Under the pieces are notes generated by a model. It made no database searches, was not told the DNA's origin, and saw only the letters and a program-made list of their open reading frames with translations. Positions 15,842 to 16,193 of a DNA stretch of 16,193 nt are shown here, one piece after another. Source of the DNA: Bacteroidales bacterium (lineage in GTDB: Bacteria > Bacteroidota > Bacteroidia > Bacteroidales > P3). Location of the stretch: the NCBI GenBank assembly GCA_031271725.1, contig JAISVE010000033.1, positions 1-16,193 of the forward strand. The letters run 5' to 3'. The first letter of the stretch is position 1. Each line of letters opens with the position of its first letter. Made by a program: the position numbers and the translations under genes.

Positions 15842-16040
15842 TTGTAAGGGCTAAAAATTCAAAGATTGAGGCGCACGAACGCAAGGGCGAAAATTGCGGT
15901 TAAGCGAGGGCAGAGCAAGTTTACTTGCTTTGCCGAGCAATAGCAACTTCATTGCGAAGCAATAACGAGCGTACTAAAGTACGTGACCGAGCCATAAGTG
16001 AAGTGCAACGAAAATATTTGAAGATTTTAGCCCTTACAAG
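15841..16040. repeat. MITE-like repeat unit with terminal inverted repeats, overlapping the mutS stop
   Basis: This 200-base unit begins CTTGTAAGGGCTAAAA (15841) and ends with its exact reverse complement TTTTAGCCCTTACAAG (16025-16040). The next bases inward also match with one gap (TTCAAA against TTTGAA). It shares modules A, B and C with the preceding copy, including the CGTACTAAAGTACG hairpin (15970-15983). It is 69 bases longer, because of a hairpin-rich insert at about 15893-15965. The right terminus contains the last Leu codon and TAA stop of mutS. It resembles a small non-autonomous element or a spreading intergenic mosaic repeat. Confidence 0.75.
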
Positions 16041-16193
16041 AGGTTTTTGATTTCGTTGAGTTTATTCAAAGCCTCCAACGGAGAAAGGGAATTGATGTCG
16101 ATTTCCTGGAGTTCTTCCTTTATGCGCTTGAGGTTGTCGTCTATGTCGGTGAGTTGGAAGAGGGAGAGTTGGTAGGTGGTGGGCTGGGCGGGG
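16034..16193 (-). CDS. mutS: DNA mismatch repair protein MutS, C-terminal end (partial)
   Basis: The minus strand at the right edge encodes 52 residues before a TAA at 16034-16036; the rest of the gene is outside the window. The sequence includes TTYQLSLFQLTD, then DDNLKRIKEELQEIDINSLS, and ends PLEALNKLNEIKNLL. The final LSPLEALNKLxELKxLL pattern, preceded by a QLSLFQ element, is the characteristic end of bacterial MutS proteins. MutS recognises base mismatches and small loops and recruits MutL. The stop codon and final codon lie within the terminal inverted repeat of the adjacent element, so the element may have replaced the original end of the gene without harming it. Confidence 0.9.
   Translation of the reverse strand, partial: PAQPTTYQLSLFQLTDIDDNLKRIKEELQEIDINSLSPLEALNKLNEIKNLL

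Overview
The window looks like an AT-rich chromosomal segment from a member of the Bacteroidota, most likely the order Bacteroidales. The grounds are a type IX secretion (T9SS) type A sorting domain, several copies of the Bacteroidetes -7 promoter box TAnnTTTG, start codons without Shine-Dalgarno sequences, a Bacteroidetes-style RHS protein, and an IS21-family element of a type common in the group. Every convincing protein gene lies on the minus strand, so the window is best read from right to left.

From the right edge: the last 52 codons of mutS (16034-16193). They are followed by about 360 bases of modular, hairpin-rich intergenic repeats (15678-16040), one unit of which has terminal inverted repeats and contains the mutS stop codon. 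Next comes a probable four-gene RHS operon. It starts with a small secreted protein that has one YD-like motif and a T9SS C-terminal sorting domain (14965-15474). A 2400-residue RHS/SpvB-type polymorphic toxin follows (7723-14925); its C-terminal domain looks like a papain-fold cysteine enzyme. Two short, AT-rich genes for exported proteins come last (6922-7707 and 6497-6919) and sit where immunity genes normally lie.

This operon ends at a complete IS21-family element (about 3712-6404). The element has istA and istB and several ~24-bp end repeats, two on the left and five on the right. istA carries an in-frame TAA 79 codons before its natural end, so the copy may be inactive. The element cuts into a caspase-family (C14) gene, of which only the 3' part survives (3091-3711). 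The 5' part is not on the other side of the element and no target duplication is visible, which points to a deletion or rearrangement mediated by the IS.

Further left are a candidate small RNA or two-hairpin structure on the plus strand (about 2981-3076), an AspT/YidE/YbjL-family membrane transporter (1218-2885) and a secreted protein with an FGE-sulfatase (SUMF1-like) domain that lacks the usual catalytic cysteines (111-1133).

The main biological story is the RHS locus. It combines an exported, calcium-repeat and YD-repeat toxin carrier, a separate small protein bearing the T9SS signal that the large protein lacks, and a candidate effector-immunity cassette at its 3' end.
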